36,414 nt of DNA from Clostridia bacterium (lineage in GTDB: Bacteria; Bacillota; Peptococcia; Peptococcales; BICA1-8), in the NCBI GenBank assembly GCA_030154225.1, contig JASKKI010000019.1:1-36414 (forward strand). The letters are read 5' to 3'. The translations under genes were made by a program, and so were the position numbers. Below the pieces are notes generated by a model, which saw only the letters and a list, made by a program, of their open reading frames with translations, did not search any database and was not told the origin of the DNA. Shown here one piece after another: positions 1 through 9,806 of this stretch; positions within the stretch are counted from its first letter, which is position 1, and each line of letters opens with the position of its first letter.

Positions 1-133
1 GGGATAATATATAATTCAACAAAAATGGAGGTAATCCCTGTAAAAATAAAGGTTATAATGCCTGAAATTTCAACATTTCAGGAGTTTAGCAACAATCTAA
101 AATATATAATTTGCGAAGGAGAGGTGCTTTAAG

Positions 134-496
134 ATGCAATTATATTTAGTTGGTGCCCTGATTTTTGCTGTGATTGTAGCACTTTTTGCAGTTCAAAATA
201 CTACTATGGTAGCTATAAGCTTTTTGTTTTGGGAGTTTAAAATTTCCCTGGTTTTAGTTATTTTAGGTGCTGCGGCTATTGGAGCATTATGTGTCTTTTT
301 AGTTGGGACATTTAAAAACTTTGGAGCATGGCGAAAACAAAAGGAGCTTGAAGGTAAAAATAAGCTTTTAAGTCAGAAGGTTGATGAGTTGGAATATAAA
401 TTAAAAGAAATCAAAGAGAAAGAAGAAACTCTGAATAATATTAATAATGAAAGTAACACCGGGGAGGAAGCAGTTCAAGCTACTAAGACTGAATAG
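134..496 (+). CDS. LapA-domain (DUF1049) membrane protein
   Basis: A 120-residue protein with two hydrophobic segments (about residues 3-24 and 38-60) separated by a short polar turn containing the VQN motif typical of LapA/DUF1049 proteins, followed by a charged Lys/Glu-rich coiled-coil tail (about 66-105). This is the usual layout of the family, which in E. coli (LapA, with LapB) controls lipopolysaccharide synthesis; Firmicutes lack LPS, so the role here is unknown. A GAGGTG ribosome binding site lies 7 bases before the ATG. The gene sits just upstream of recJ with a gap of about 30 bases, so the two are probably co-transcribed. The family call is firm and the function is not. Confidence 0.85.
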   Translation: MQLYLVGALIFAVIVALFAVQNTTMVAISFLFWEFKISLVLVILGAAAIGALCVFLVGTFKNFGAWRKQKELEGKNKLLSQKVDELEYKLKEIKEKEETLNNINNESNTGEEAVQATKTE

Positions 497-529
497 TAGC
501 TTGGCTGCTTTTTGATTGGAGGCATGGTT

Positions 530-3500
530 TTGACAAAGAAAAAAATATGGAATGTGCAAAAAATAAAAAGTGATTTACAAGAGCGATTAGTAGAAAAACT
601 TAACATTTCTCCTACTTTAGCCATACTCTTAATTAACAGGGGTTACCATGATGAAGAAGCTGCTTTAAACTTTTTATATCCCAGCTTAAAGGACCTAAGT
701 TCACCTTTTATTTTAAATAATGTTAGACAGGCTGTTGACAGGATAAAAAAAGCAATCAATAACCAGGAAAAAATTGTAGTTTACGGGGATTATGATGTAG
801 ACGGTATTACCAGTACAACCCTTTTAACAGAAGTACTAAGATCAATAGGGGCAGATGTCAATTATTATATACCGGATAGAATCGAAGAAGGATATGGCTT
901 AAATATTGATGCGTTAGAACAGCTATCTCAAAATGGTGTGCAATTAATTATTACCGTTGATTGTGGGATCAGTGCTAAAAATGAGGTTATTGTGGGTCAA
1001 AGTTTGGGACTGGAATTCATAATTACCGACCATCACCAACCCCCGGCAGAACTACCGCCTTGTATTGTTATAAATCCTGCTCTGGAACAAGAAAATGTAC
1101 CTTGGAAAGATTTAGCGGGTGTAGGAGTAGCATATAAATTAGCTCAAGGTTTATTAGAAACTTTTAGAGGACAGAAGGAAGGGCAAAAAGAAATTTTAAA
1201 TTATTTAGACCTTGCTGCACTGGGTACTATTGCAGATATTGTACCGTTGATGGGAGAAAACAGAATTATTGTTAAATATGGTTTAGAGCAAATAATTTCG
1301 GGAAATCGTTTAGGAATTAAAGCATTATGTAAAGCTGCTAATATTGATCTTACTAATATAACATCAACAGTGATCGGTTACTTTCTTGCTCCTCGTTTGA
1401 ATGCTTGTGGGCGTATTGGTGATGCAAATTTAGGGGTAAGATTACTTTTAACATCTAATGAAATAGAGGCCAGCCAAATTGCTCAAAAATTAAATAATGA
1501 AAACCAGAAAAGGCAGACTATTGAAAACAAAATTATCCGGGAAGCCATGGAAATGGTAGAGGAGCTGGATTTAAGTAAAGAGAAAGTAATTGTACTTACC
1601 TCCAAAGACTGGCACCAAGGTGTTATAGGTATTGTGGCTTCCCGTTTGGTTGAAAAATATTATCGTCCGACAATAATTTTAACTCTCCAAAATAATTTAT
1701 ATAAAGGTTCTGGTCGGAGTATCCCGGGATTTCATCTCTATCAAGCTCTCTCCCAATGCCATTATCTACTGGAAAATTACGGTGGTCATAGCCAGGCTGC
1801 CGGGTTAAGTTTACTAGAGGAAAATATTCCGGAATTTAAAAAAAGGATTAATATAATTGCCGATGCAAGCCTCTGTGAAAATGATTTTATACCAGCTTTA
1901 GATTTAGACGGGGAGATTAATTTAGAAACAGCTGATTTTACTCTACTAGAAGAAATAACTAAGCTAGAGCCTTTCGGGTGTGCTAATCCCGAGCCACTGT
2001 TAATTTATAGACAGGGTGAAGTTCAGGAATGTAGAGAAGTAGGAAATAATGGTGGTCATTTAAAATTAAAGATTAAAGCGGGAAGTTCCCAATGGGATGC
2101 TATAGGTTTTAATATGTCCAGTTATTTAGAAATGGCTGCGTCCCGGGAACCATTAGACCTTGCTTTTACTTTAGACAAAAACCACTGGAATGGAAAAACT
2201 AATTTACAATTAGTATTAAAAGATCTGAAACCTTCTACTGAATTGGATAATCCCAATGAACCTCTTAATTTTCTGGATCGACTTTTTTTTGAGGGCCCCC
2301 AATTTTTAGAGGAAGACGTTTATAAAGATATAAATAGTAAAGGTGCTTTTTATACCAAAGTTGTGGGAGTTACATATGAAAATCGCCAAGCCCTGATCAG
2401 GATGCTAAAAAAGGATGACAGCATAAATTTAGTGCGTGAACATGGAAATATTTATGATCCTAATGCCATAGCAGTATATGTAAAAGATGAGCAGATAGGC
2501 TACTTAAAAAAAGAGCTAGCCAAACACCTGGCCCAAAATATAGATAAAGGCATCAGGTATTGTGGATATATTGCTCAAATTACTGGAGGAGAAGCTAAAA
2601 ATCTTGGTGTTAATATCTATCTGAAAAAAGATGAAAAAAGTGATAAAGATAATTTTTTAAATTTAAAAATTTTAAGAAAAGAACTTTCATCTTTAAACAC
2701 TTCAGAACTTATGAATGTTATTAAAAAGGCAGTAATAGGAGACCATACTTATCGGTCCAAACAGGTTGAAACACTAGAATGTCTGGCTAATGGTTATAAT
2801 ACTTTAGGTATTTTAGGTACTGGTCGGGGTAAATCGGCAATATTTCAGACCTGGGCAGCTTTTTTAGCATTATCCCGTCGCAAAATAACTATTATTATCT
2901 ATCCCTTAAGATCTTTAGTTAATGACCAATTTATTTCGCTGAAAAATAAACTAGCTCCATTAGGACTAAATGTCTTTAAAGCCACTGGTTCTTTAGAACC
3001 GGAAGAAAGATTGGAGTTATTTACAAGTTTAGAAAGGGGAGATATTGATATAATCTTAACTACCCCGGAATTTTTGTATTATAACAAGCATAAATTTCAG
3101 GCATTAATAGATGTTCTCGGACTAGTTGTGATAGATGAATGCCACCATTTAGCATCTCGTAGACAGGGTTACAAACTTCTACCTCAAGTTTTAAAAGAGT
3201 TGAGTAATCCTCGGTTACTTCTGGTAACGGCAACTGCCGACGATAATATTAGCAAAGTTATTTTGGAAAAATTAAATATTGAAAAAATTGTTATTGATCC
3301 TCACGTCAGGGATAATTTAATTTTGATTGACGAACGTGGGTGTAATGATAAAATTGGATATATAAAAAAATTGTTAGACTCCGGAGAAAGAACAGTAGTA
3401 TATGTTAATAGTCGTAAAATAGCTTATAACCTGGCTAGAGACTTGCGCCGAGATATACCCTGGTCTAAAGATAAAATAGCATATTATCATGGTGGATTAA

Positions 3501-4150
3501 GTAGTGATGATCGCCAGGGTATTGAAGAGTTTTTTAGGCAAGGTTCTTTACAATTAATTATTACAACCAGTGCTTTTGGGGAAGGTATTGATATACCTGA
3601 TATAGAAAATGTTGTTTTATACCATCTTTGTTTTTCCAAAGAAGAATATAATCAATTAGCCGGCAGGGCGGGAAGAAATGGTGAAAAGGCAAAAATACAT
3701 TTGCTTTATGGAACTAAAGATAAAGAATTAAACCAGCTATTATTGGCAGGTACTTCCCCTGACCGGGAGCAGCTTGCAAAATTTTATTTATTACTTAAAA
3801 AATTGGCTAAGAAAAGTCATCCCATTACTTTTACTAATTCTCAACTGGCAGAATGGGCAAATATTTATAAAATTTCTGGGGTTCAGGATAAAAATATTAG
3901 TATTTGGCTAGGAATATTAGAAGAATTAGGAATAATAGAACGTGAAATAGAAGGAAATACCCGTAACATTTATATTGTGCCTAATCCTCCAAAAGTTAAC
4001 TTAGAGGATTCATTACGATACTTGGAAGGGATTGAAGAAAAGAATAATTTTGAGGAATATGTTGAACTAGCTTTTCAAAATACTTCCCAACCTTTATTAG
4101 AACTTATTAACAGGCCAATTTACCCAACTAAAATAGTTATTAATGACTAG
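530..4150 (+). CDS. recJ: RecJ exonuclease fused to HIRAN domain and RecQ-like helicase
   Basis: Encodes about 1206 residues, roughly twice the length of an ordinary RecJ. Residues 1-575 are RecJ, the 5'-3' single-strand DNA exonuclease: GDYDVDG near 86-92, a VDCG aspartate near 144, DHH near 167-169, DLAALGTIADIVPL near 227-240, and DHHA1 GGHSQAAG near 418-425, followed by the OB domain. Residues about 605-700 look like a HIRAN domain (VVGVTYENRQ, YDPNAIAV, IGYLKKELA). Residues about 735-1100 are a superfamily 2 helicase: GTGRGKS near 763, DECHH near 869, VTATA near 899, QLAGRAGRNG near 1042. A winged-helix-like tail follows, with no cysteines and therefore no RecQ zinc site. I chose TTG at 530 because GGAGG lies 7 bases upstream; ATG at 524 is only one base from it. 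The inferred role is combined unwinding and resection in recombinational repair. Confidence 0.93.
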   Translation: MTKKKIWNVQKIKSDLQERLVEKLNISPTLAILLINRGYHDEEAALNFLYPSLKDLSSPFILNNVRQAVDRIKKAINNQEKIVVYGDYDVDGITSTTLLTEVLRSIGADVNYYIPDRIEEGYGLNIDALEQLSQNGVQLIITVDCGISAKNEVIVGQSLGLEFIITDHHQPPAELPPCIVINPALEQENVPWKDLAGVGVAYKLAQGLLETFRGQKEGQKEILNYLDLAALGTIADIVPLMGENRIIVKYGLEQIISGNRLGIKALCKAANIDLTNITSTVIGYFLAPRLNACGRIGDANLGVRLLLTSNEIEASQIAQKLNNENQKRQTIENKIIREAMEMVEELDLSKEKVIVLTSKDWHQGVIGIVASRLVEKYYRPTIILTLQNNLYKGSGRSIPGFHLYQALSQCHYLLENYGGHSQAAGLSLLEENIPEFKKRINIIADASLCENDFIPALDLDGEINLETADFTLLEEITKLEPFGCANPEPLLIYRQGEVQECREVGNNGGHLKLKIKAGSSQWDAIGFNMSSYLEMAASREPLDLAFTLDKNHWNGKTNLQLVLKDLKPSTELDNPNEPLNFLDRLFFEGPQFLEEDVYKDINSKGAFYTKVVGVTYENRQALIRMLKKDDSINLVREHGNIYDPNAIAVYVKDEQIGYLKKELAKHLAQNIDKGIRYCGYIAQITGGEAKNLGVNIYLKKDEKSDKDNFLNLKILRKELSSLNTSELMNVIKKAVIGDHTYRSKQVETLECLANGYNTLGILGTGRGKSAIFQTWAAFLALSRRKITIIIYPLRSLVNDQFISLKNKLAPLGLNVFKATGSLEPEERLELFTSLERGDIDIILTTPEFLYYNKHKFQALIDVLGLVVIDECHHLASRRQGYKLLPQVLKELSNPRLLLVTATADDNISKVILEKLNIEKIVIDPHVRDNLILIDERGCNDKIGYIKKLLDSGERTVVYVNSRKIAYNLARDLRRDIPWSKDKIAYYHGGLSSDDRQGIEEFFRQGSLQLIITTSAFGEGIDIPDIENVVLYHLCFSKEEYNQLAGRAGRNGEKAKIHLLYGTKDKELNQLLLAGTSPDREQLAKFYLLLKKLAKKSHPITFTNSQLAEWANIYKISGVQDKNISIWLGILEELGIIEREIEGNTRNIYIVPNPPKVNLEDSLRYLEGIEEKNNFEEYVELAFQNTSQPLLELINRPIYPTKIVIND

Positions 4151-4218
4151 TTTTTTATCATAAATTTATTTGGATTATCAACTATTTCTATGAACTAACC
4201 TTAAAGGAGTTGGAATAA

Positions 4219-4731
4219 ATGGATTTAAAAAAATATATTAGAATTATTCCCGATTTTCCCAAAGAAGGTATTCGTTTTAAAGATATTACTCCTCTCTTAG
4301 GTGATGGTAAAGCTTTTAAACATGCAATAAATTTACTTGCAGAAAAGATAAAAGGTAAAGAAATAGATTTAATTGTTGGACCAGAAGCCCGTGGATTTGT
4401 TATAGGTGGTCCCTTAGCTTATAAACTTGAGTGTGGATTTGTACCAGTACGAAAAAAAGGTAAATTACCTGGAGAAACAGTTAATGCCACGTATGTATTG
4501 GAATATGGAAAAGATGCATTGGAAATTCACAAAGATGCTATCAAACCGGGACAAAAAGTATTTATAACAGATGATTTACTGGCAACCGGTGGTACTATGA
4601 AAACAACTATTGAATTGGTGGAGAGACTTGGTGGACAAGTGGTTGGTTTAGGATTTTTTATTGAACTAACATATTTAGAGGGACGCAATAGTTTAACAGG
4701 GTATGATGTAATCTCTTTATTAAAATATTAG
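4219..4731 (+). CDS. apt: Adenine phosphoribosyltransferase
   Basis: Cytosolic purine salvage enzyme that converts adenine and PRPP to AMP and pyrophosphate. At 170 residues it has the normal family length. The PRPP-binding signature [13 protein letters not shown] is at about residues 114-126, and the family segments [17 protein letters not shown] (about 11-27) and GPEARGF (54-60) are present. An AAAGGAG site precedes the ATG. It lies between recJ and rel, an order conserved in many Firmicutes, 68 bases after recJ and 19 bases before rel, with no terminator between, so it probably shares their transcript. Salvage of adenine next to the (p)ppGpp enzyme is a common pairing. No unusual residues seen. 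Confidence 0.97.
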   Translation: MDLKKYIRIIPDFPKEGIRFKDITPLLGDGKAFKHAINLLAEKIKGKEIDLIVGPEARGFVIGGPLAYKLECGFVPVRKKGKLPGETVNATYVLEYGKDALEIHKDAIKPGQKVFITDDLLATGGTMKTTIELVERLGGQVVGLGFFIELTYLEGRNSLTGYDVISLLKY

Positions 4732-4750
4732 GCCGGAAAGGAGGGTGAGT

Positions 4751-6943
4751 ATGTCCCTTGCGGAATTGACAGATAAACTCTTAATAATTAATCCTAAAGC
4801 TAATATTGAATTAATTAAAAAGGCTTATGACTTTGCACTCAAAGCTCATGAGGGACAGATACGTAATTCGGGAGAACCATATATCACCCATCCTTTAGCA
4901 GTAGCTACTATTTTGGCTAATTTGGGTTTAGATGATACAACTATTGCTGCTGGATTATTACATGATGTAGTGGAAGACACCAAAGTTCAACTAAATGAAA
5001 TTAAGGAAAAATTTGGTGAGGAAATAGCCTTATTAGTTGATGGAGTAACAAAGTTAAGTAGAATTGAATACTATTCCAAAGAAGAGAGACAGGTAGAAAA
5101 TTACCGAAAGATGTTTTTGGCTATGGCCAAGGATATACGGGTTATTCTTATCAAACTGGCAGATAGACTGCATAATATGCGTACCTTAAAGCATCAAAGC
5201 TTTTGGAAACAAAGGGAAATAGCCCAGGAGACTTTAGAAATCTTTGCTCCTTTAGCTAGCAGGTTGGGTATCTTTAAGTTTAAATGGGAACTGGAAGACC
5301 TTTCTTTCCGTTATTTAGAGCCGGACAATTATTATGACTTAGTGGAAAAAATTTCTATGAAGCGGAAGGAAAGGGAAGAATATATTAATGAGGTTATAGA
5401 AATATTGCAAAGAGAATTGGGTCAAGCCAATATCAAAGCTGATATCAGTGGTAGGCCTAAACATTTCTATAGTATTTATAATAAAATGGTCAAAAAGGAT
5501 AAAGATCTTAATGAGATATATGACCTTATTGCCGTTAGAATTATTGTGGATAGTGTAAAAGATTGTTATGGTACATTGGGTATTATTCATACCTTATGGA
5601 AACCAATTCCGGGGAGATTTAAGGACTATGTAGCCATGCCCAAGCCTAATATGTATCAATCCTTGCATACCACTGTAATCGGGCCGAGAGGAGAACCTTT
5701 TGAAATACAAATCAGAACATGGGATATGCATCGTACAGCAGAATATGGTATTGCTGCCCACTGGCTTTACAAGGAAAATTCTAAACAAAAAACCAAGTTT
5801 GATGAAACCTTTACCTGGATTAAACAAATTAGAGAATGGCAAAATGAGTTGCAAGATTCCAAAGAATTTGTGGAAACTTTGAAAATTGATTTATTTTCTG
5901 ATGTAGTATTTGTATTTTCTCCCAAAGGTGATGTGTTTGAATTACCTGCAGGTTCTACACCTATTGATTTTGCCTACCGGGTCCATACCGAAGTTGGTCA
6001 CCGGTGTATCGGTAGTAAAGTAAATAATAGAATTGTACCCCTGGATTATGAACTTAAAACAGGTGATATTGTTGAAATTTTAACATCAAAACAAGCTAAT
6101 GGTCCTAGCCGTGATTGGTTAAAAATTGTTAAAAGTTCCCAGGCTAAAAATAGGATAAGGCAATGGTTCAAACGTGAAAAAAGAGAAGAAAACTTGCTTA
6201 AAGGCCGGGAATTGTTAGAGAAGGAATTGCGTAAACATAGTTTAGAAATAAATTATTATACAAAATCGGAACGACTAAACCATATTGCCAAGAAGCTGGG
6301 CTTTAGTTCTGCTGATGATTTACTGGTAGGTATTGGTGATAGTGTTATTACTCCTTTACAAGTCGTATTTAGACTTAGAGAGGAATACGATAAGACCCAG
6401 AAAAGTGTTGTGGAAGAAAGTATTCAAACTTTACCCAAGGAACAGAAAAAAACCAGTGAACTGGGCAAGAGTTCTAAAGGGGTGCGGATTAAAGGTATAG
6501 GCGATGTTATGATTCGCTTTGCCCGCTGTTGCAACCCTTTACCTGGGGATAGGATTATCGGTTATATTACCAGAGGACGGGGGGTTTCCATCCACCGGGA
6601 AGACTGTCCCAATATTAAATTATATTTTGTAGAGGAGCATGAGCGTCTTGTGGAAGCGGCCTGGGATGAAACGGAAAAGTCCACCTTCCAAGTTGAAATT
6701 ATGATTACTGCCCTGGATAGAGCCAAACTTACTATGGATGTTATGAATATCTTGACTGATGCTAAAATCCATATTAATGCTATTAATGCCCGGGCTAGGC
6801 GCAATGGCAGTGCCATAATTGATTTAAAAATTGAAATAAATAATCTGGAACAATTGAATTCAATTATGGAAAAAATCAAGCGAGTAAAAGATATTGTAGA
6901 GGTGAGAAGGGTTACCCCTAGTAAAATAACAGGAGATAGGTGA
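4751..6943 (+). CDS. rel: Bifunctional (p)ppGpp synthetase/hydrolase Rel
   Basis: Long RelA/SpoT homologue of 730 residues that makes and degrades (p)ppGpp, the stringent-response alarmone. In order: the HD hydrolase domain, with H47, the HD pair at 71-72 and ED at 75-76; the synthetase domain, with [13 protein letters not shown] at 234-246 and an RFKD motif at 289-292, the form found in bifunctional Rel; the TGS domain (about 384-445); the conserved-cysteine region with CC at 593-594; and a C-terminal ACT domain (about 655-728). Both catalytic halves look intact. ATG at 4751 is preferred over GTG at 4745 because AGGAGG ends about 6 bases before it. The stop is 5 bases before dtd, consistent with translational coupling. 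Confidence 0.97.
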   Translation: MSLAELTDKLLIINPKANIELIKKAYDFALKAHEGQIRNSGEPYITHPLAVATILANLGLDDTTIAAGLLHDVVEDTKVQLNEIKEKFGEEIALLVDGVTKLSRIEYYSKEERQVENYRKMFLAMAKDIRVILIKLADRLHNMRTLKHQSFWKQREIAQETLEIFAPLASRLGIFKFKWELEDLSFRYLEPDNYYDLVEKISMKRKEREEYINEVIEILQRELGQANIKADISGRPKHFYSIYNKMVKKDKDLNEIYDLIAVRIIVDSVKDCYGTLGIIHTLWKPIPGRFKDYVAMPKPNMYQSLHTTVIGPRGEPFEIQIRTWDMHRTAEYGIAAHWLYKENSKQKTKFDETFTWIKQIREWQNELQDSKEFVETLKIDLFSDVVFVFSPKGDVFELPAGSTPIDFAYRVHTEVGHRCIGSKVNNRIVPLDYELKTGDIVEILTSKQANGPSRDWLKIVKSSQAKNRIRQWFKREKREENLLKGRELLEKELRKHSLEINYYTKSERLNHIAKKLGFSSADDLLVGIGDSVITPLQVVFRLREEYDKTQKSVVEESIQTLPKEQKKTSELGKSSKGVRIKGIGDVMIRFARCCNPLPGDRIIGYITRGRGVSIHREDCPNIKLYFVEEHERLVEAAWDETEKSTFQVEIMITALDRAKLTMDVMNILTDAKIHINAINARARRNGSAIIDLKIEINNLEQLNSIMEKIKRVKDIVEVRRVTPSKITGDR

Positions 6944-6948
6944 AAGCA

Positions 6949-7398
6949 ATGCGTGCTGTAATTCAAAGAGTCAATAATGCATCAGTAACAGTGAAAGAAC
7001 AACTGGTAGGCCAAATAAAGTCCGGTTTAGTAGTTTTTTTAGGTATAACTCATGATGATACAGAAGAGGATGCTAAGTACCTGGCAGAAAAAGTGTGTAA
7101 TTTAAGGATTTTTGAAGATGACAGTGGTAAACTTAATTTATCGGTCCTTGATAAAAAAGGTGAAATATTATCAGTTTCTCAGTTTACCCTTTACGGTGAC
7201 TGCCGAAAAGGAAGAAGGCCCAGTTTTACTGAAGCTGCCCACCCGGAAGTTGCAGAAAAACTTTATGATAAATTTAACCAATTGCTGAGGGATATGGGTA
7301 TAAATGTTGCTACAGGAGTTTTCCAGGCCTACATGCAGGTTAAGATCATAAATGATGGTCCTGTAACCATTCTTTTAGATAGTAAAAAAACATTTTAG
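6949..7398 (+). CDS. dtd: D-aminoacyl-tRNA deacylase
   Basis: Proofreading enzyme of 149 residues that hydrolyses D-amino acids, and glycine from mischarged tRNA-Ala, from tRNA. It carries the family motif SQFTLYGDC followed by RKGRRPSF near residues 76-93, and the C-terminal NDGPVT segment near 132-137 containing the Gly-Pro pair that forms the chiral proofreading site. ATG at 6949 gives the canonical MRAVIQRV start, with AGGTG 6 bases upstream overlapping the rel stop. The upstream GTG at 6940 would add three residues and is less likely. The rel-dtd pairing is widespread in Firmicutes. Confidence 0.96.
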   Translation: MRAVIQRVNNASVTVKEQLVGQIKSGLVVFLGITHDDTEEDAKYLAEKVCNLRIFEDDSGKLNLSVLDKKGEILSVSQFTLYGDCRKGRRPSFTEAAHPEVAEKLYDKFNQLLRDMGINVATGVFQAYMQVKIINDGPVTILLDSKKTF

Positions 7399-7408
7399 GA
7401 GGTAGAAT

Positions 7409-8035
7409 ATGAAAATAAAAATATTAACAGTAGGTCCTATTGAAACAAATTGTTATATTGTTGTTTGTCCTCAGACAAAAGAGGCTGTTATCATTGATCC
7501 TGGTGATGAAGGGGGAAAAATTGTAGAAGCTATCAGCAGTTTAGATATTAATGTCAAGTATATAATTAATACCCATGGTCATCATGATCATATCCAGGCT
7601 AATAAAGAAGTAAAAGAGGCCACCAATGCGCAAATTTTAATTCATGCCAGTGATGCGCAAATGCTTACCAATCCATTAAAAAATTTATCCCATTATTTAG
7701 GACTAAAAACTACTGAACCTGCAGCTGATCGTCAGTTACAGGATGGAGACAGCATAGAATTTGGTAATATAGTTTTTAAAGTTCTTCATACTCCCGGACA
7801 TACTCCCGGTTGTATCTGTCTTTATAATGAAGCTGAAAAAATATGTTTTACAGGAGATACTTTATTTAATGGTTCTGTAGGTAGAACTGATTTACCCGGA
7901 GGTAATTATAAAACCTTGATGAATTCTTTACGTGAAAAATTAGTTAATTTACCTAATGATGTTGTTATCTATCCAGGTCATGGGCCTAAATCTACAATTA
8001 GAGAAGAAAAAGCTATTAATCCATTTTTAAAATAA
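7409..8035 (+). CDS. MBL-fold hydrolase, glyoxalase II-like
   Basis: A 208-residue cytosolic metallo-beta-lactamase-fold protein. The metal-binding motif THGHHDH is at 55-61; HTPGHTPG near 128-135 and FTGDTLF followed by GSVGRTDLPGG near 147-164 supply further ligands, and a late PGHGP follows. The architecture matches the YqgX/glyoxalase II-like hydroxyacylglutathione hydrolase subfamily, but low-GC anaerobes often lack glutathione, so the natural substrate is uncertain. An AGGAGG site precedes the ATG. It is 10 bases after dtd and 10 before hemZ, so it is likely in the same operon. Confidence 0.9.
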   Translation: MKIKILTVGPIETNCYIVVCPQTKEAVIIDPGDEGGKIVEAISSLDINVKYIINTHGHHDHIQANKEVKEATNAQILIHASDAQMLTNPLKNLSHYLGLKTTEPAADRQLQDGDSIEFGNIVFKVLHTPGHTPGCICLYNEAEKICFTGDTLFNGSVGRTDLPGGNYKTLMNSLREKLVNLPNDVVIYPGHGPKSTIREEKAINPFLK

Positions 8036-8045
8036 ACAGGATATC

Positions 8046-9491
8046 ATGAAAATAACACTTAGTCAAAATAGTAAGCAATATGCCTCTATTATTTTTGATG
8101 TAATTAGGATTTTCTTACCCCAATTGACCTGGCAGGAGCTTACAGGAGAAAGGGCTACTTCAGCGGAAGTATTAGATATTGCTGTAAAGGAAAAAGAAAT
8201 TGTAGTGAGTTTGAACATACAAAATAAAATAATACAACCAATAATTTCTACTGACAACAATGAATTAAGACGGATCATAAAGTTAGCAGTTTACAAGTTA
8301 TTTATACAGTTTTTAGGATATAAAGGTAGCCCATGGGGTATTCTTACCGGAATAAGACCAACGAAAATTGTTCATCGTTTGTGGGATGATGGATATAATG
8401 CTCGGCAAATCCAAGATATACTTGAAGATAAATTTCTACTCAATACTGAAAAAGCACAAAAACTTATTGATGTTACATCTATACAAAGGAAATACTTTTT
8501 AAGCACGGAACAGGCTCAAAGGTTGGTTAGTATTTATATAAGTATTCCCTTTTGTCCTACCAGATGTTATTATTGTTCTTTTCCTGCTTTTAGCCTAAAA
8601 AAGTGGGGTTCATATATTCCAAGTTATCTCGATAACTTAATTAATGAGATAAAAATGGTAGGACAAGCCTTACAACAGAAGGATATCAAAGTACAAACAA
8701 TTTATGTTGGTGGGGGAACCCCAACCTCTTTAGTTGCCCATGAATTAGAATTATTATTAAAAGCTATTTATAATTATTTATATTCTGGTGATACTGTCGA
8801 ATTTACAGTGGAAGCAGGTCGGCCTGATACTATTACTGAGGAAAAACTGGCTATTTTAAAAAATTTTCTTGTGAATAGAATTAGTATAAACCCCCAGACA
8901 ATGTGGGAATCTACCCTGGAAAAAATAGGGAGAAAACATTCTACACAGGATATTTTTGATAAAATACATTTGGCACGCAAAACTGGTTTTGACATAATAA
9001 ATATGGATTTAATCATTGGGCTTCCAGGGGAAAACTTAGAAAATCTTCAATATACTTTTAAAAAAGTAGATGTAGTTAAACCTGAAAATTTAACATTACA
9101 TACCTTGGCTTTTAAAAGAACAGCTAAGTTACAGCAAAATTCCCAGGCTGTTAAATCGCTCACTCCTGTGGAAGAAATGTTTGCTTTTGCTGAAAAATGG
9201 TGTTTTGAAAAAGGTTATCAGCCCTATTATTTATATCGCCAAAAACAGATATTAGCTAATTTAGAAAACGTGGGCTATAGTATGGGAGATAAACCATGTA
9301 TCTATAATATTCAAATGATAGAAGAAAGACAGACTATCTGGGGGTTAGGAGTTGGGTCGGGGTCAAAAATAGTTAATCCTGCTGATTGGACTTTAGTTAA
9401 TAAGTATAATCCCAAGGATTTAGTAGTATATAACCAGAGGATTAATGAAATTGTGCAAGCTAAAGTTGACAAAATACTTGGCCTTGGCTAG
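8046..9491 (+). CDS. hemZ: HemZ-like radical SAM coproporphyrinogen III oxidase
   Basis: A 481-residue radical SAM protein of the oxygen-independent coproporphyrinogen III oxidase/dehydrogenase family. The cluster motif CPTRCYYC puts C170, C174 and C177 on the [4Fe-4S] cluster; YVGGGTPT near 222-229 and NMDLIIGLPGE near 319-329 are the following family motifs. A long N-terminal extension of about 160 residues before the radical SAM core is typical of HemZ and absent from HemN. The first codon is an ATG 10 bases after the MBL gene, with only a weak AGGA upstream. The 3' end contains the promoter of the following T-box operon: the -10 element includes this gene's TAG stop codon. Confidence 0.9.
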   Translation: MKITLSQNSKQYASIIFDVIRIFLPQLTWQELTGERATSAEVLDIAVKEKEIVVSLNIQNKIIQPIISTDNNELRRIIKLAVYKLFIQFLGYKGSPWGILTGIRPTKIVHRLWDDGYNARQIQDILEDKFLLNTEKAQKLIDVTSIQRKYFLSTEQAQRLVSIYISIPFCPTRCYYCSFPAFSLKKWGSYIPSYLDNLINEIKMVGQALQQKDIKVQTIYVGGGTPTSLVAHELELLLKAIYNYLYSGDTVEFTVEAGRPDTITEEKLAILKNFLVNRISINPQTMWESTLEKIGRKHSTQDIFDKIHLARKTGFDIINMDLIIGLPGENLENLQYTFKKVDVVKPENLTLHTLAFKRTAKLQQNSQAVKSLTPVEEMFAFAEKWCFEKGYQPYYLYRQKQILANLENVGYSMGDKPCIYNIQMIEERQTIWGLGVGSGSKIVNPADWTLVNKYNPKDLVVYNQRINEIVQAKVDKILGLG

Positions 9492-9494
9492 AAT
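9466..9494 (+). promoter_or_regulatory. Sigma-A promoter of the hisS-aspS T-box operon
   Basis: TTGACA at 9466-9471, a 17-base spacer, and TAGAAT at 9489-9494. It lies inside the end of hemZ, and the TAG of the -10 hexamer is the hemZ stop codon. Predicted transcription starts near 9501. Confidence 0.75.
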
Positions 9495-9500
9495 ATTGTC

Positions 9501-9745
9501 AATAAAGGATAAAAACTATGAAAAGGCAAGTAGATAGGATGTTTTTTAACAGGGAGAAACTGCCGTGACTGAAAGCAGTTTTTAAAAAAACCTATTGAAA
9601 GAACACCTTGGAGTTGATACTTACGGCATCCGGGGCACCGTTAACTGCTAATAAGTGGGGCATAATTTTTAATATGCTCAAATTGGGTGGTACCGCGGGT
9701 TAGTCTCGTCCCAAAATTTTTTTGGAGTCGAGACTTTTTTATTTA
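9501..9745 (+). promoter_or_regulatory. T-box leader controlling hisS-aspS
   Basis: This gene-free stretch is a T-box riboswitch. Stem I pairs ATAGG and TTTTTTAA near 9535-9549 with TTAAAAAAA and CCTAT near 9582-9595, with an AGTAGAT element on the 5' side of the specifier loop. The 3' side of the loop reads GAACACCTT at 9601-9609, offering CAC (His, 9604-9606) or AAC (Asn, 9603-9605 shifted to 9602-9604 depending on register). The core T-box GGGTGGTACCGCGG is at 9685-9698, followed by the terminator hairpin at 9702-9740. Uncharged tRNA binding is expected to favour the antiterminator and allow synthetase expression. Confidence 0.93.
9702..9740 (+). terminator. T-box attenuator terminator before hisS
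   Basis: AGTCTCG at 9702-9708 pairs with CGAGACT at 9729-9735 and is followed by a T run. Its 5' arm directly follows the T-box core, so it competes with the antiterminator. Confidence 0.9.
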
Positions 9746-9806
9746 CCGAGATTTCGAATTTTTATAGTTTAGCTAAATTTATTTAGTAAAGGAGTGAGAA
9801 AATATA

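Noticed and set aside
61-82. Inverted repeat CCTGAAAT/ATTTCAGG, a possible terminator or operator.
   Set aside because: There is no T run after it, and no regulator is known to bind it. It is noted only as an 8-base palindrome upstream of the lapA-like gene.
1-132. Frame 1 is open from the window edge to a TAA at 130-132, and could be the tail of an upstream gene.
   Set aside because: The translation resembles no protein I know, the stretch contains a hairpin (61-82) and the RBS of the next gene, and 43 open codons in AT-rich sequence can occur by chance. Sequence upstream of the window would settle it.
6562-6966. Minus-strand open frame of 134 codons inside rel.
   Set aside because: It lies wholly opposite conserved Rel and dtd coding sequence, has no recognisable domain and is a shadow frame. 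Other minus-strand frames (for example at 21146-21523 and 28291-28665) were rejected for the same reason.
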